A stretch of 64,000 nucleotides of DNA from Dyadobacter soli (GCF_900101885.1 NZ_FNAN01000006.1:62001-126000); one strand, 5' to 3'; counted from the first letter of the stretch, positions 25,598-34,566 are shown. Notes: generated by a model not told the origin, from the sequence alone. Translations and numbers: made by a program.

Positions 25598-26812
25598 ATG
25601 TCCGCAGTAGCAGAGCAAATCCGGTTGGCCGACCGCATCAACGCCCTCGAAGAATCTTCGACGCTGGCGATGACCAAAATGGCCCGTGAACTGGCCGCAC
25701 AAGGCCATAAAGTGATCAGTCTGAGCGTTGGAGAGCCAGACTTCAAGACGCCCGCACACATTTGCGAGGCCGCTAAAAAGGCCATCGACGATGGTTTTCA
25801 TGGTTACTCACCCGTAGCAGGTTACCCTGATCTGCGAAAGGCCATTGCTGATAAGTTAAAGCGCGACAATAATATAGATTGGAATCCCGAAAATATCGTG
25901 GTTTCGACCGGTGCCAAGCATTCACTCGCGAACGTGATCCAGGTTCTGGTAAACCCGGGTGATGAGGTGGCGATTTTCGCACCTTACTGGGTGAGCTACT
26001 CTGAAATGGTGAAACTCGCCGAAGGAAAATCGGTGATCATCGATGGTGCATTTGAAAACGATTTCAAAGTAACTGCCGCGCAGCTGGAAGCAGCGATCAC
26101 GCCACGTACGAAAGTGGTGATGTACGCTTCGCCTAACAACCCGACAGGCGCTGTTTATTCAGAAAAAGAATTGCGTGAGATCGCGGCTGTACTTGAAAAA
26201 CACGAAGGTGTATACGTGCTGGCCGACGAAATCTATGAATACATCAACTTCACCGAGGAAGGCCATTTCAGCATCGGTTCTATCCCTGCATTGAAAGACC
26301 GCGTGATCACTGTGAACGGTGTGGCGAAAGGTTACGCCATGACAGGCTGGCGGATCGGCTTCATCGCTGCGGCCAAATGGATCGCCGATGGCGTTGAAAA
26401 ACTGCAAGGCCAGGTTACTTCCGGAACGAACTCTATCGCGCAGAAAGCGGCTACGGCTGCATTCAACGGCCCGAAAGAGCCTTCTATCGAAATGGCGAAG
26501 GCATACCACCGCCGCCGTGACCTGGTGGTAGGTTTGTTGAAAAACATCGAGGGTTTCAAAGTGAATGTACCGCAAGGCGCATTCTACGCATTCCCGGATG
26601 TGAGCTACTATTTCGGCAAATCGGATGGTGAAACGACGATCAAAGATTCCGACGATTTCGCTAACTGGCTTTTGAACAAATCTTACGTTTCGACCGTAGC
26701 AGGTTCAGGTTTCGGTGCGCCAAATTGCATCCGTATCTCAACCGCCGCTGCCGACGAAGCATTGGAAGAAGCGGTAAAACGTATCAAAGACGCCGTGGCG
26801 ACTTTGAAATAA
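25598..26812 (+). CDS. Class I PLP-dependent aspartate aminotransferase
   Basis: The 404-residue protein belongs to the fold type I aminotransferases of the AspB/prephenate-aspartate type. Visible signatures are LSVGEPDFKTP, the substrate loop SPNNPTGAVYSE, VLADEIYEY (cofactor Asp and Tyr), and NGVAKGYAMTGWRIGF, whose Lys forms the Schiff base with pyridoxal phosphate. A late GAPNCIRIS holds the Arg that binds the substrate carboxylate. It exchanges amino groups between aspartate (or a relative) and 2-oxoglutarate in the cytoplasm. Codon bias suggests high expression. A terminator follows. Confidence 0.93.
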   Translation: MSAVAEQIRLADRINALEESSTLAMTKMARELAAQGHKVISLSVGEPDFKTPAHICEAAKKAIDDGFHGYSPVAGYPDLRKAIADKLKRDNNIDWNPENIVVSTGAKHSLANVIQVLVNPGDEVAIFAPYWVSYSEMVKLAEGKSVIIDGAFENDFKVTAAQLEAAITPRTKVVMYASPNNPTGAVYSEKELREIAAVLEKHEGVYVLADEIYEYINFTEEGHFSIGSIPALKDRVITVNGVAKGYAMTGWRIGFIAAAKWIADGVEKLQGQVTSGTNSIAQKAATAAFNGPKEPSIEMAKAYHRRRDLVVGLLKNIEGFKVNVPQGAFYAFPDVSYYFGKSDGETTIKDSDDFANWLLNKSYVSTVAGSGFGAPNCIRISTAAADEALEEAVKRIKDAVATLK

Positions 26813-26829
26813 CATCAAAATGAAATCAT

Positions 26830-26862
26830 AAAAGCCTCATGGGTGTTACCTGTGAGGCTTTT
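26830..26862 (+). terminator. Rho-independent terminator after the aminotransferase gene
   Basis: Perfect 10-bp arms AAAAGCCTCA (26830-26839) and TGAGGCTTTT (26853-26862) enclose 13 nt. Confidence 0.85.
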
Positions 26863-26945
26863 GTGTTGTAAGCCGAAGGGATTTCTTCAATAAAGTGGCA
26901 TTATGCGGGTCTGACCATGGACCGCCGACCGCCGACCATGTGATA

Positions 26946-28022
26946 ATGAGCAAATACTATTTTTTGAAAGTTAAAGAGGTTGAGCAGGAAACCGCGGAGG
27001 CTGCTACCATCCATTTCTGGCACCCGATCAATGAAGTAGTTCAGTACCGGCCGGGGCAGTTCCTGACTTTGCTGCTACCTTTTGAAGACAAGAAAATCAG
27101 AAGGTCGTACTCGATGTCGAGCTCGCCCTATACCGATGTTTCGCTTGCGATTACCATTAAACGCGTGCCCGGCGGCTACGCTTCGAACTTGCTGCTGGAC
27201 ACGATCAAGGAGGGCGATGTGCTGGAAGCATTGGAACCAATGGGCCATTTCTTCCCTAAACAGGCCGATGACCAGACGCGTCAGGTTGTATTTATCGGTG
27301 CCGGAAGCGGCATTACGCCATTGTTTTCAATTTTGAAATCGGTGCTGATGGTGGAACCGGAAAGCGAGGTTTTCCTGATTTACGGAAGCCGGCGCGAGGA
27401 TAGCATTATTTTCAAGGATAAAATTGCAACCCTGGAAGCCAAATATGGCAAGCGATTCACTATTGTGCATTCATTAAGCCAGCCAGGAGAAGGTTGGGAA
27501 GGCGAAACTGGCCGTTTGAATAAGAGTCATGTCCTTAAAATCATTGAAAAGCTTCCGTCGCTAAACAAAAAAGAAGCAGAATACTTCCTGTGCGGGCCCG
27601 ACGACATGATGGAAGAATCGCACCGCGCGCTTTCGATCCTGGCCGTGCCGGAGGACAAAATCCGGAAAGAGAGCTTTGTTACCGCAACGTCTGCCAAACC
27701 CGGAGAGGTAACGTTAGAGCCGGAAGCAGAAGACGACGATTCGCCCAAAACACGCGAAATCACGCTGTTTTACGAAGGAACAGAATACAAACTGCCTGTA
27801 AAGCCCCACGAGACCGTGCTCGAAGCGGCATTGAATATGGATATCGACCTGCCTTACTCGTGTCAGGCGGGCATGTGTACGGCTTGTATGGGCCGGTGCA
27901 CGTCCGGAAAAGTACAAATGGATGAGGAGGACGCGCTTTCGCAGGCCGAGATCAGTGAAGGTTTTATCCTTACCTGCGTGACGCACCCGATGAGCGACGA
28001 TGTGGTGATTGAAGTGGAATAA
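26946..28022 (+). CDS. Flavin/2Fe-2S oxidoreductase of the PaaE / ferredoxin-NADP reductase type
   Basis: From ATG 26946 the protein has 358 residues. Three parts are seen: an FAD-binding barrel with RRSYSMSSSP, an NAD(P)-binding domain with FIGAGSGITPLFSILK, and a C-terminal plant-type ferredoxin domain with CQAGMCTACMGRC and a later Cys in LTCVTHP. It passes electrons from NAD(P)H through flavin to the 2Fe-2S cluster and then to an unknown acceptor. PaaE works with the phenylacetyl-CoA epoxidase, but no paaABCD genes are nearby, so the partner is open. A GTG start at 26895 would add 17 unlikely residues. Confidence 0.88.
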   Translation: MSKYYFLKVKEVEQETAEAATIHFWHPINEVVQYRPGQFLTLLLPFEDKKIRRSYSMSSSPYTDVSLAITIKRVPGGYASNLLLDTIKEGDVLEALEPMGHFFPKQADDQTRQVVFIGAGSGITPLFSILKSVLMVEPESEVFLIYGSRREDSIIFKDKIATLEAKYGKRFTIVHSLSQPGEGWEGETGRLNKSHVLKIIEKLPSLNKKEAEYFLCGPDDMMEESHRALSILAVPEDKIRKESFVTATSAKPGEVTLEPEAEDDDSPKTREITLFYEGTEYKLPVKPHETVLEAALNMDIDLPYSCQAGMCTACMGRCTSGKVQMDEEDALSQAEISEGFILTCVTHPMSDDVVIEVE

Positions 28023-28061
28023 ATGAAAATGGCAGCGATTCAGTCGCTGCCATTTTCATTT
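28021..28061. terminator. Perfect bidirectional terminator between convergent genes
   Basis: Eighteen-base perfectly complementary arms (28021-28038 and 28044-28061) enclose 5 nt. The stem starts inside the stop codon of the reductase gene and reaches the last base of the M56 gene stop. Confidence 0.9.
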
Positions 28062-29968
28062 CAATTTTTTGCCGGGTCCTTTTTGGGTGGAAGGGGCGGT
28101 TTGGGTGCAGGTGCCGGTTTCGCGGGGAGAGCGGGAGCTACTTTCGCTGGTGCCGCTGCCGGAGCGGGTAGGGGAGGAGGCGGGGCTCCTGCACGACGCA
28201 TGCGTCCGCTACGTGCAACCCTCGGCGCACGCGGAGGCTCTTCAAGATCACGTATTTTCCGGTAGTTAAATGTTTCCAGCCCGATGTTCTTACCGAGTTC
28301 GCTGATCTTGAAATTGACCTCTTCGATCTCTCTCTGAATTTTTTGCTCGGGTACATCCGCTTTGAAAGCCTCTTTGGTCGTATTGGAAATCTGATTGTTA
28401 AGATCTGAAATGACCTGTTCCTGTGCTTTGATCTGCTGCTCAAAATCTGCTAAATGCTTGTCGAGTTCCGCATCGCTGAGCTTGCTTTCCTTGGAATCCT
28501 GGTTGAAAATGACAGACCTTTTTTCCATCAAATCCGATCTTAACTCCTCGGCGCGGCGTTTTTTCCACTCGATTTTCTCTATTTCACGATCAAATCGTTC
28601 GGATTCAAACCGGTACTTTTCCCGTTCGAGATGCAGTTCCTGCAATCTGGCATGATAGGGTTTCAATTCCTCATGCATTGCCCGGATCTTCTGGTTGATT
28701 TCCCACATTTTTTTGTCGAGCGTATCATTGCCTGAATACTCGAACTCCGCTTCGGGCGCATCGATATGAACATCGGCGTAAGCGAATTCCGGCTCGATGT
28801 TTTCAAGAACGGCTTCTTCAATGGCTACTTCGGCGATTTCTTCCATTTCATGCTCCTTGCGGTATTCTATTTTTACCGGCTTCCGTTTCTTAATCGCCAT
28901 GTTTTTGGACGCCTTCCGTTCTTTGTCCTTCTCCACTTTCTGCGCCACCGCATAAGCCGAAATGCCGATTACCAATCCGATCGCGAAGATCATGGCAGGA
29001 AGGCTCGAAAATGTACGGACGGGTTTTGGATTTAAACCTAAAACACGTTGAACACGGTGCAGCAATAATGGTTTTTTAGAAGCAAATGCCATTGCCAATC
29101 CGGGTGTCGCCTGCCATTCGGCTACTTTCACGAGGGCGTGGGCGAGGGACATTTTATCACCGCAAACGGCCAGCGCAATGTCGTCGCAGCAATGCTCGCG
29201 TTCGGCACGTACTTTTTCGGAGAGCCACCAGATCGCCGGATGAAAGAAAAAGATCACTTCCACGAACGATTGCAGCATATTAATAAGGTAATCGTTCCTT
29301 CGTATGTGCGCGAGCTCGTGGGCGAGGATTGCCTCGACTTGTGCTGTGGAGAACCCGGACAGCAAGCCGATCGGGATCAGTACCACCGGGCTGAATGTGC
29401 CTATCACCATAGGTGTGAGCACTTTGGCCGTTTCGCGGAATTCGACGGATTTGGAAATATTCATTTTGGCGATGATCACGCCGAATCTCGCGCGCCATTC
29501 CTTGTCCATGACGATTTTGGCATTGAGTCGGAGTCTTTCCGTGAAAATCCAGCCGCCTGCGAAACGCAACAGGAGAATGCCCGAGCCGATGAGCCAGCAA
29601 ATGACGAGCTCGTGTAAGTGGGCGGTCAGCCACATTTGTACTTTAAACGAAATGGGCAGATCCCGGGAGACTTCCGCCCAGGTGCGGGATGCGGATAATG
29701 CGGTGTAGCGCGCCAATGTCTTTGCATTGGAAACCGCGCTGGTGGTTTTAGGATAGTAGTAAATGAATGTTCCGACAGAGGCGATCACCTGTGCGAAAAG
29801 GAAGCCAACACCCGCAAGATAGCGTGTATTGGCTGTTTTTTTTCTCAAAAAATAGAAGGCGGCAACAGCGACCAGCATCAGCAGTGTTCCCTGCCAGATG
29901 GAGTGGATGAGTGTCCAGCCAAATGCGGAAACGGCCGGACCAGGTAACAGATTTGAGAAGAATTTCAT
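28061..29968 (-). CDS. M56-family (BlaR1/MecR1-like) membrane metallopeptidase
   Basis: The 635-residue protein has several N-terminal transmembrane helices (first near residues 15-40). The zinc protease signature HELAHIRRND follows, with the downstream partner Glu in AEREHCCDD. A further membrane segment lies near 340 (MIFAIGLVIGISAYA). The C-terminal 270 residues are periplasmic or cytosolic coiled coil rich in Glu, Lys and Arg, ending in a Pro/Ala/Lys-rich tail (PPPPLPAPAAAPAK and on). It lacks a penicillin-binding sensor domain. By analogy with BlaR1 it should relieve repression by the adjacent BlaI-type protein; its gene ends 2 nt after that start-codon-proximal partner. Confidence 0.9.
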   Translation of the reverse strand: MKFFSNLLPGPAVSAFGWTLIHSIWQGTLLMLVAVAAFYFLRKKTANTRYLAGVGFLFAQVIASVGTFIYYYPKTTSAVSNAKTLARYTALSASRTWAEVSRDLPISFKVQMWLTAHLHELVICWLIGSGILLLRFAGGWIFTERLRLNAKIVMDKEWRARFGVIIAKMNISKSVEFRETAKVLTPMVIGTFSPVVLIPIGLLSGFSTAQVEAILAHELAHIRRNDYLINMLQSFVEVIFFFHPAIWWLSEKVRAEREHCCDDIALAVCGDKMSLAHALVKVAEWQATPGLAMAFASKKPLLLHRVQRVLGLNPKPVRTFSSLPAMIFAIGLVIGISAYAVAQKVEKDKERKASKNMAIKKRKPVKIEYRKEHEMEEIAEVAIEEAVLENIEPEFAYADVHIDAPEAEFEYSGNDTLDKKMWEINQKIRAMHEELKPYHARLQELHLEREKYRFESERFDREIEKIEWKKRRAEELRSDLMEKRSVIFNQDSKESKLSDAELDKHLADFEQQIKAQEQVISDLNNQISNTTKEAFKADVPEQKIQREIEEVNFKISELGKNIGLETFNYRKIRDLEEPPRAPRVARSGRMRRAGAPPPPLPAPAAAPAKVAPALPAKPAPAPKPPLPPKKDPAKN

Positions 29969-29970
29969 GG

Positions 29971-30345
29971 CTAACGATTGTTTTCCAGGTCATTTAATAA
30001 CTCGCGAATTTCATCCAGTTCTTCCTTGGAGGTAGTATGATTCCCCAGCGCCTGCATGACCATCTGGGCGGCAGAGCCCTGAAAAAGGGTTTCAACCATT
30101 TTACCTACCAGATTCTGCTGCGTCTCCTCTTTGCCGAGAAGCGCCACGTAAATGTGCGATCGTCCTTGTTCCGTGCGGTAGAGCAGCCCTTTGTCATGCA
30201 TGATCTGCATGAGTTTCAAGGTGGTGGTGTAGCCAACGTCCTTGGTTTCGGAAAGGGCATCGTGCACGGCCCGGACGGTACTAGGGCCTGCCTGCCAGAG
30301 GTAGTTCAGGATTTCCAGTTCGGATTCGGTGGGCTTGATATACAT
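29971..30345 (-). CDS. BlaI/MecI-family transcriptional repressor
   Basis: The 124-residue winged-helix protein starts with MYIKPTESELEILNYLW and has the recognition-helix region GYTTTLKLMQIMHDKGLL. The C-terminal dimer region contains the site usually cut by the partner protease. It is the first gene of a two-gene operon with the M56 peptidase (2-nt gap). Three perfect dyads of TACGA-N6-TCGTA type sit directly upstream and are the likely operators, so the operon is probably autorepressed. The inducing signal is unknown; no beta-lactamase gene is adjacent. Confidence 0.93.
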   Translation of the reverse strand: MYIKPTESELEILNYLWQAGPSTVRAVHDALSETKDVGYTTTLKLMQIMHDKGLLYRTEQGRSHIYVALLGKEETQQNLVGKMVETLFQGSAAQMVMQALGNHTTSKEELDEIRELLNDLENNR

Positions 30346-30358
30346 GATGTTATTTAAT

Positions 30359-30430
30359 TACGATAATCTTCGTACCAAATGTCTACGAAAAAAATCGTAC
30401 TTGCAAGCGTTTACTACGATTTTTTTCGTA
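30359..30430. promoter_or_regulatory. Three perfect BlaI-type operator dyads
   Basis: Three 16-nt sites of the exact form TACGA-N6-TCGTA occur at 30359-30374, 30384-30399 and 30415-30430. Centre-to-centre spacing is 25 and 31 nt. The spacers differ (TAATCT, AAAAAA, TTTTTT). They begin 13 nt upstream of the repressor start codon. BlaI/MecI operators are known as dyads with TACA/TGTA half-sites, so this fits an autoregulatory region. Confidence 0.8.
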
Positions 30431-30475
30431 ATAAGACTTTGAGAGTATTAAGTTATTGTTTTTGAATGAATTATG

Positions 30476-30507
30476 AAATAAAAAAGTCCGGCCATGAGAC
30501 CGGGCTT
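30476..30507 (-). terminator. Rho-independent terminator of dnaN
   Basis: Arms 30484-30491 and 30500-30507 (AAGCCCGG with CCGGACTT on the minus strand) enclose 8 nt. A T-rich tract follows on the minus strand. Confidence 0.75.
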
Positions 30508-30539
30508 GAAATATTTAAAGGCTTGTATTGACCTGTATC

Positions 30540-31664
30540 CTAAACGTAAGTGTTCAGCATTACCGGCATTACCAGCATCAGGATGTCTTCGTTTTCCTCC
30601 TGATCTACCGGAATAATGAGTCCAGCGCGGTTAGGAGCGGAAAGTTCGAAGGTGATGGTTTTGCTGGAAAGGTTACCCAATACTTCGATCAGAAATTTCG
30701 CATTGAAACCGATCTCCATATCGTCGCCATTGTATTCACACATCAGGCGTTCGTTGGCTTCGTTCGAATAGTCGAGATCTTCCGCGGAGATTACCAGGTC
30801 GTTCAGCGCCATTTTCATGCGTACCTGGTGTGTCGTCCGGTTGGAATAGATCGAAATACGTCTCAATGAACTGAGGATTTCCAGGCGGCTGATAGTAAGC
30901 GTGTTCGGGTTATTGGTCGGGATCGCGTTTTCGTAATCCGGGAAACGCTCGTCGATCAACCGGCAGATCATGCGGATGTTACCGAAGCTGAAAAATGCAT
31001 TGGAGGACGTGAATTCCGCTTTAACGGGCACATCATCGGACGGCAGACAGCTTTTCAGCAGGTTCAATGCTTTCCGTTGGATAATCATCGAAGTATCGAT
31101 GTCCGATTTGATGTCGGTACGGCGGTAGCGCACGAGGCGGTGACCGTCGGTAGCCACAAAAGTTGCGCTTTCAGCCCCCATTTGCACGAAAACCCCCGTC
31201 ATAGCCGGGCGAAGATCGTCGGTACTTGTGGCAAACAATGTGTTTGAAATAGCCGATCCTAATGCTACGGAAGAGAAATCCACGGATTGACCGCGGTTCA
31301 CAACCGGCGTTTTCGGGAAATCGATCGGGTTTTCGCCCGACAGTTTGTAACGGCCGTTATCCGAGATAATTTCGGTACCAAATGTTTCGGCATTCACCTG
31401 CAAGGTAATCGGTTGCTCGGGCAGGCCGCGAAGGGTGTCGAGCAGCAATTTTGCGGGAATGGCAATAGCTCCTTTTTCGGATGATTCCACTTCAATTTCC
31501 GTAATCATTACGGTTTGAAGATCGGATGCAGTCACGGTCAGTGAATTTCCTTCTAGTGTAAGGAGGAAATTTTCAAGGATAGGCACAATTGGGTTCGTTG
31601 AAACGACACCGTTTATAGCAGACAGCTGTTTGAGTAGAACTGATGACGAAACGACAAACTTCAT
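30540..31664 (-). CDS. dnaN: DNA polymerase III subunit beta (sliding clamp)
   Basis: The 374-residue protein has normal clamp length and the three repeated clamp domains. The start MKFVVSSSVLLKQLSAINGV and the phrase LLTLEGNSLTVTASDLQT are typical, and the C-terminus ends in the family form MLVMPVMLNTYV-like. DnaN encircles DNA and tethers replication and repair proteins. It is not next to dnaA or recF here, as is usual in Bacteroidota. It has its own terminator and a probable -7 box at 31736. Confidence 0.97.
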   Translation of the reverse strand: MKFVVSSSVLLKQLSAINGVVSTNPIVPILENFLLTLEGNSLTVTASDLQTVMITEIEVESSEKGAIAIPAKLLLDTLRGLPEQPITLQVNAETFGTEIISDNGRYKLSGENPIDFPKTPVVNRGQSVDFSSVALGSAISNTLFATSTDDLRPAMTGVFVQMGAESATFVATDGHRLVRYRRTDIKSDIDTSMIIQRKALNLLKSCLPSDDVPVKAEFTSSNAFFSFGNIRMICRLIDERFPDYENAIPTNNPNTLTISRLEILSSLRRISIYSNRTTHQVRMKMALNDLVISAEDLDYSNEANERLMCEYNGDDMEIGFNAKFLIEVLGNLSSKTITFELSAPNRAGLIIPVDQEENEDILMLVMPVMLNTYV

Positions 31665-31735
31665 AATTCGTGACGTAAGTGTTTAGTTGATAGATTTATA
31701 TGCGGAAGATTCCGGAAAAACTTTTTTGTAGGGAA

Positions 31736-31743
31736 CAAAAGTA
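31736..31743 (-). promoter_or_regulatory. Probable -7 box for dnaN
   Basis: TACTTTTG on the minus strand matches TAnnTTTG, giving a leader of about 65 nt before the start codon. Confidence 0.4.
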
Positions 31744-31773
31744 TAAAAAATTACGAAAGTGCCAGCCGGGTTG

Positions 31774-33432
31774 TCACCCAAATTTTCGGATTCTGAGATA
31801 ATATCTGAGTGCCCCGAAGATTCCAATTAGTGCGACCGGAAGCAGCAAATTGAGCGCCTGCCAGAATTTCCGGCTCTCCTGAATCTGGATTTTATCCAAA
31901 GCCCGGATGGCGATTTGCTTACCGCGTGCATTGATCAAACCATTGGCGTCGGTCATATAATCCAGAGCGTGGAGCACGAAATCCTTGTTGCCGTAGGTTT
32001 GCTTCGTCACGCGGTCGTAACCGAGCGGCAGGGGAGCATTCCTTTTATAATCATAATCGTTCACGATGAGGTCGCCGTCGGAGCAAATAATCACCTTTCC
32101 CGTATTACCGCTAGCCTTGAACTTCGCCGCCCGCGGATCACCGGGCAGAATACGGTTTTGAAAGAGCGATGTGAATGATCCTTCGAGCAACACGCCCGCC
32201 AGTTTAATACCCGACCGGTACTCCGACGGCTCCGGGTCCTTGCGCGCCTCGTTGTAACCCACGAGCGCAGGTGCATTCACGAGCTGCGTATAAGGCGAGG
32301 TCATCAGCAAAGGAGTCTTGGCAATGGTGTTTGCACCTCCCACGGTGTCGATCGAACTTAGAAATCTGGTGTAAACCGCATTCAGGTTGCGGGTTACCTT
32401 ATGTTGACCGAAATTATTCAGCAGCGGAAAGAAGCGCCACGGCATCGGCCGGATATCCGGGTTATCGCCTACATTACCTACATTCAGCAGGATTTGGGCG
32501 CAGTTCATGTCTTTGACGAGATTGGTATTCAACCGGATACCCCATTTAAAGAACAAATCACCCAGGTTCAGATCCAGCGGCTGGGCATAGTTACCGTCCA
32601 GACTAACGCTATCGACGCGTGCTCCGTCCACGAAAAAAAGCGCTTTTCCACCCCCCACGACATATTGGTCCAGCTTATACTTCTCTTCGTCCGAAAATGC
32701 GCTATCGGGTTTCATGACGATCAATGCGTCAAGACCTTCGTACGATTCGGGGTTGTTCATATCCAGAAACACGTCGTAGCTCTGCTGGATCGTGGCAATC
32801 ATATCGCTCAAACGGGCGGGGGGGATTTTCGTATGGCTAACTACAAATCCCACTTTTTTACGCTCCGGATTCGCTAGCACGCGTATCGCGGAGGCCAGTT
32901 CAAATTCGACGCCTTCGTAGGATTGGTTCAGCTGTTCTTCCGGCGTGCCCGCTTTATTACCTTTTAATAACTGAACTGGTACGGAAAGCGTGTCGGCCTG
33001 CACAATCACGCCCGGAAAAATGATCTTTTCGGTACGCTTGCCGTCTTCGTTCGCGAATACATTCGTAGGATTCAGTCCGCGGTCGATCAGGCTCATGTAT
33101 TGCTTCTGGCGCTGCTCTTCGCTCGTGGCGGCGGAAGGGTCGGAGTAGTTGACGATCAGGTGCCCGTTGGCGTAGGTTTGGAATTCCTCCAATGTCTCCC
33201 GCGTGGCGCTTTCGAGGCGTTCGAAGCCTGCGGGGAAGTCGCCCGAGAGGTATACATTCACGATCACATCCTTTTCCAGGCTGGTCAGAAGCGTTTTGGT
33301 GGCATCGGAAATGCTGTACCGTTTATCCTCGGTAAGATCCCACCTGAAAAAAAACGACGAAGCCAGCCAGTTGATCCCGGCGAGGACAACCACGAGCAGT
33401 ACAAACCGGGTAAGATTTCTTTTCATTCGCAC
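31774..33432 (-). CDS. gldG: Gliding-motility ABC transporter auxiliary protein GldG
   Basis: The 552-residue protein has an N-terminal membrane helix (RFVLLVVVLAGINWLAS), the GldG/IntG start FFFRWDLTEDKRYSIS, and a periplasmic ABC-type uncharacterised transporter domain. A C-terminal membrane anchor lies near 530-545 (LLLPVALIGIFGALRYYL). GldG acts with GldA and GldF in an ABC transporter needed for gliding in Flavobacterium johnsoniae. gldF, usually adjacent, is not in this window. The start could also be the second Met at 33426. Confidence 0.9.
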   Translation of the reverse strand: MRMKRNLTRFVLLVVVLAGINWLASSFFFRWDLTEDKRYSISDATKTLLTSLEKDVIVNVYLSGDFPAGFERLESATRETLEEFQTYANGHLIVNYSDPSAATSEEQRQKQYMSLIDRGLNPTNVFANEDGKRTEKIIFPGVIVQADTLSVPVQLLKGNKAGTPEEQLNQSYEGVEFELASAIRVLANPERKKVGFVVSHTKIPPARLSDMIATIQQSYDVFLDMNNPESYEGLDALIVMKPDSAFSDEEKYKLDQYVVGGGKALFFVDGARVDSVSLDGNYAQPLDLNLGDLFFKWGIRLNTNLVKDMNCAQILLNVGNVGDNPDIRPMPWRFFPLLNNFGQHKVTRNLNAVYTRFLSSIDTVGGANTIAKTPLLMTSPYTQLVNAPALVGYNEARKDPEPSEYRSGIKLAGVLLEGSFTSLFQNRILPGDPRAAKFKASGNTGKVIICSDGDLIVNDYDYKRNAPLPLGYDRVTKQTYGNKDFVLHALDYMTDANGLINARGKQIAIRALDKIQIQESRKFWQALNLLLPVALIGIFGALRYYLRIRKFG

Positions 33433-33451
33433 AAAGGCTGATTTCTAAACG

Positions 33452-33479
33452 AAAAATGGACGATTCAGACGAACCGTCC
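33452..33479 (-). terminator. Terminator-like hairpin between DUF1080 gene and gldG
   Basis: Nine-base arms with one G-T pair (33458-33466 and 33471-33479) enclose 4 nt; five T follow on the minus strand at 33452-33456. It would end the DUF1080 transcript ahead of gldG. Confidence 0.6.
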
Positions 33480-33540
33480 ATTCCTGCAAAAATATAAAAA
33501 ACCGAAAATCAATCGGGTTTTATTGCCTGCACCGTTCAGG

Positions 33541-34437
33541 TTATTTCTTTTTGTAGGTACAAGTCGAATTGTCGGCCGCTACGTAATAAGACTTGTAGTT
33601 GGTCGCCTTCGGGTCCATACAGCCTTTCAGATTGAGCAATTCGATATTGCGGAAATCAATCGGGTGGCTTTCGGCTTGCAAAGCAATGTAGCCGCTGCCG
33701 AGCTTGGTTCCGTCCTTCTTGAGCCATTCCGCCTCGTTACTGACCTTGCCATCCTTGAAAGTATGGGTTCTGCCTACATACCCGCCGCCTATGCGCGGAT
33801 TGGTGTACACGAGCACTGTATCGCCGCCGATCATGTGGTAAATAATCGAATCGCCGAGTACAATCGCTTCCGCATCGACCCATTGATCGCCATTGTAGGT
33901 CTTGGATGATGAATTAATGCAATGCGCTTCCGCCAGTTTGCCGTCGATATCTACGATTGTTCCGGGCGTGCAGAGGTTACCCGTGTTACGCTCGCCTGCA
34001 TTGAGGCCGCCCAGGTATTGCATTTCCAGTGAAATCGGGAAATCCTGATCCAATCCCAAACTCGCTGCCGACTGCGAATGCACCATAATGCCGCTGTTCC
34101 GCACATTCCACGATGCCCCGCCCGGTACCTGGTTGCCTGTGAAACGGTATTGCAATCTGATTTTATAATGCGAATAGGGCTTATTATAGTACATATGACC
34201 GTATTCGGTCGTGAACTTGTCGTACTCCTTATAGTTCACACGGATCATGTTATCCTCCACCAGGAAGGTGTTTTTGTAATTGTCATTCACCTTATGCCCG
34301 GCAATTTTCACATCCCAGCCCGTGAGGTCCTTGCCATTGAAGAGGGATTGCCATTCTTCCTTATCGGCAGGTTTTTGGGCTTGGATTGAAAGTGATACTA
34401 AGGAGATAAAAATGAGCAGGAAAAATTTCTGATTCAT
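33541..34437 (-). CDS. DUF1080 (3-keto-disaccharide hydrolase family) exported protein
   Basis: From ATG 34437 the protein has 298 residues with a signal peptide (MNQKFFLLIFISLVSLSIQA). The DUF1080 start EEWQSLFNGKDLTGWDVK is diagnostic, and strands such as YSHYKIRLQYRF and WNVRNSGIMVHSQ form the concanavalin-like beta-sandwich. A Cys pair near the end (KGCMDPKATNYKSYYV and STCTYKKK) may form a disulfide. Members of this Pfam family have been assigned 3-keto-disaccharide hydrolase activity; substrate here is unknown. It lies apart from the sugar locus that starts at 40,492. Confidence 0.9.
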   Translation of the reverse strand: MNQKFFLLIFISLVSLSIQAQKPADKEEWQSLFNGKDLTGWDVKIAGHKVNDNYKNTFLVEDNMIRVNYKEYDKFTTEYGHMYYNKPYSHYKIRLQYRFTGNQVPGGASWNVRNSGIMVHSQSAASLGLDQDFPISLEMQYLGGLNAGERNTGNLCTPGTIVDIDGKLAEAHCINSSSKTYNGDQWVDAEAIVLGDSIIYHMIGGDTVLVYTNPRIGGGYVGRTHTFKDGKVSNEAEWLKKDGTKLGSGYIALQAESHPIDFRNIELLNLKGCMDPKATNYKSYYVAADNSTCTYKKK

Positions 34438-34566
34438 AGAGCAGATTTTTGCATGTAATACCATTCAATAAGCCAAACGGGGCATTTGTACATCAAATGG
34501 AAGGTACGTAGGGCGATTTTCTACCTTCGTGGAAATGCTTTTGTTTGCTTTTTATTGGTTAAATTT

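Noticed and set aside
33487-33494. -7 box match TATTTTTG before gldG
   Set aside because: Transcription would start inside a terminator-like hairpin, so it is probably a chance match in an AT-rich tract.
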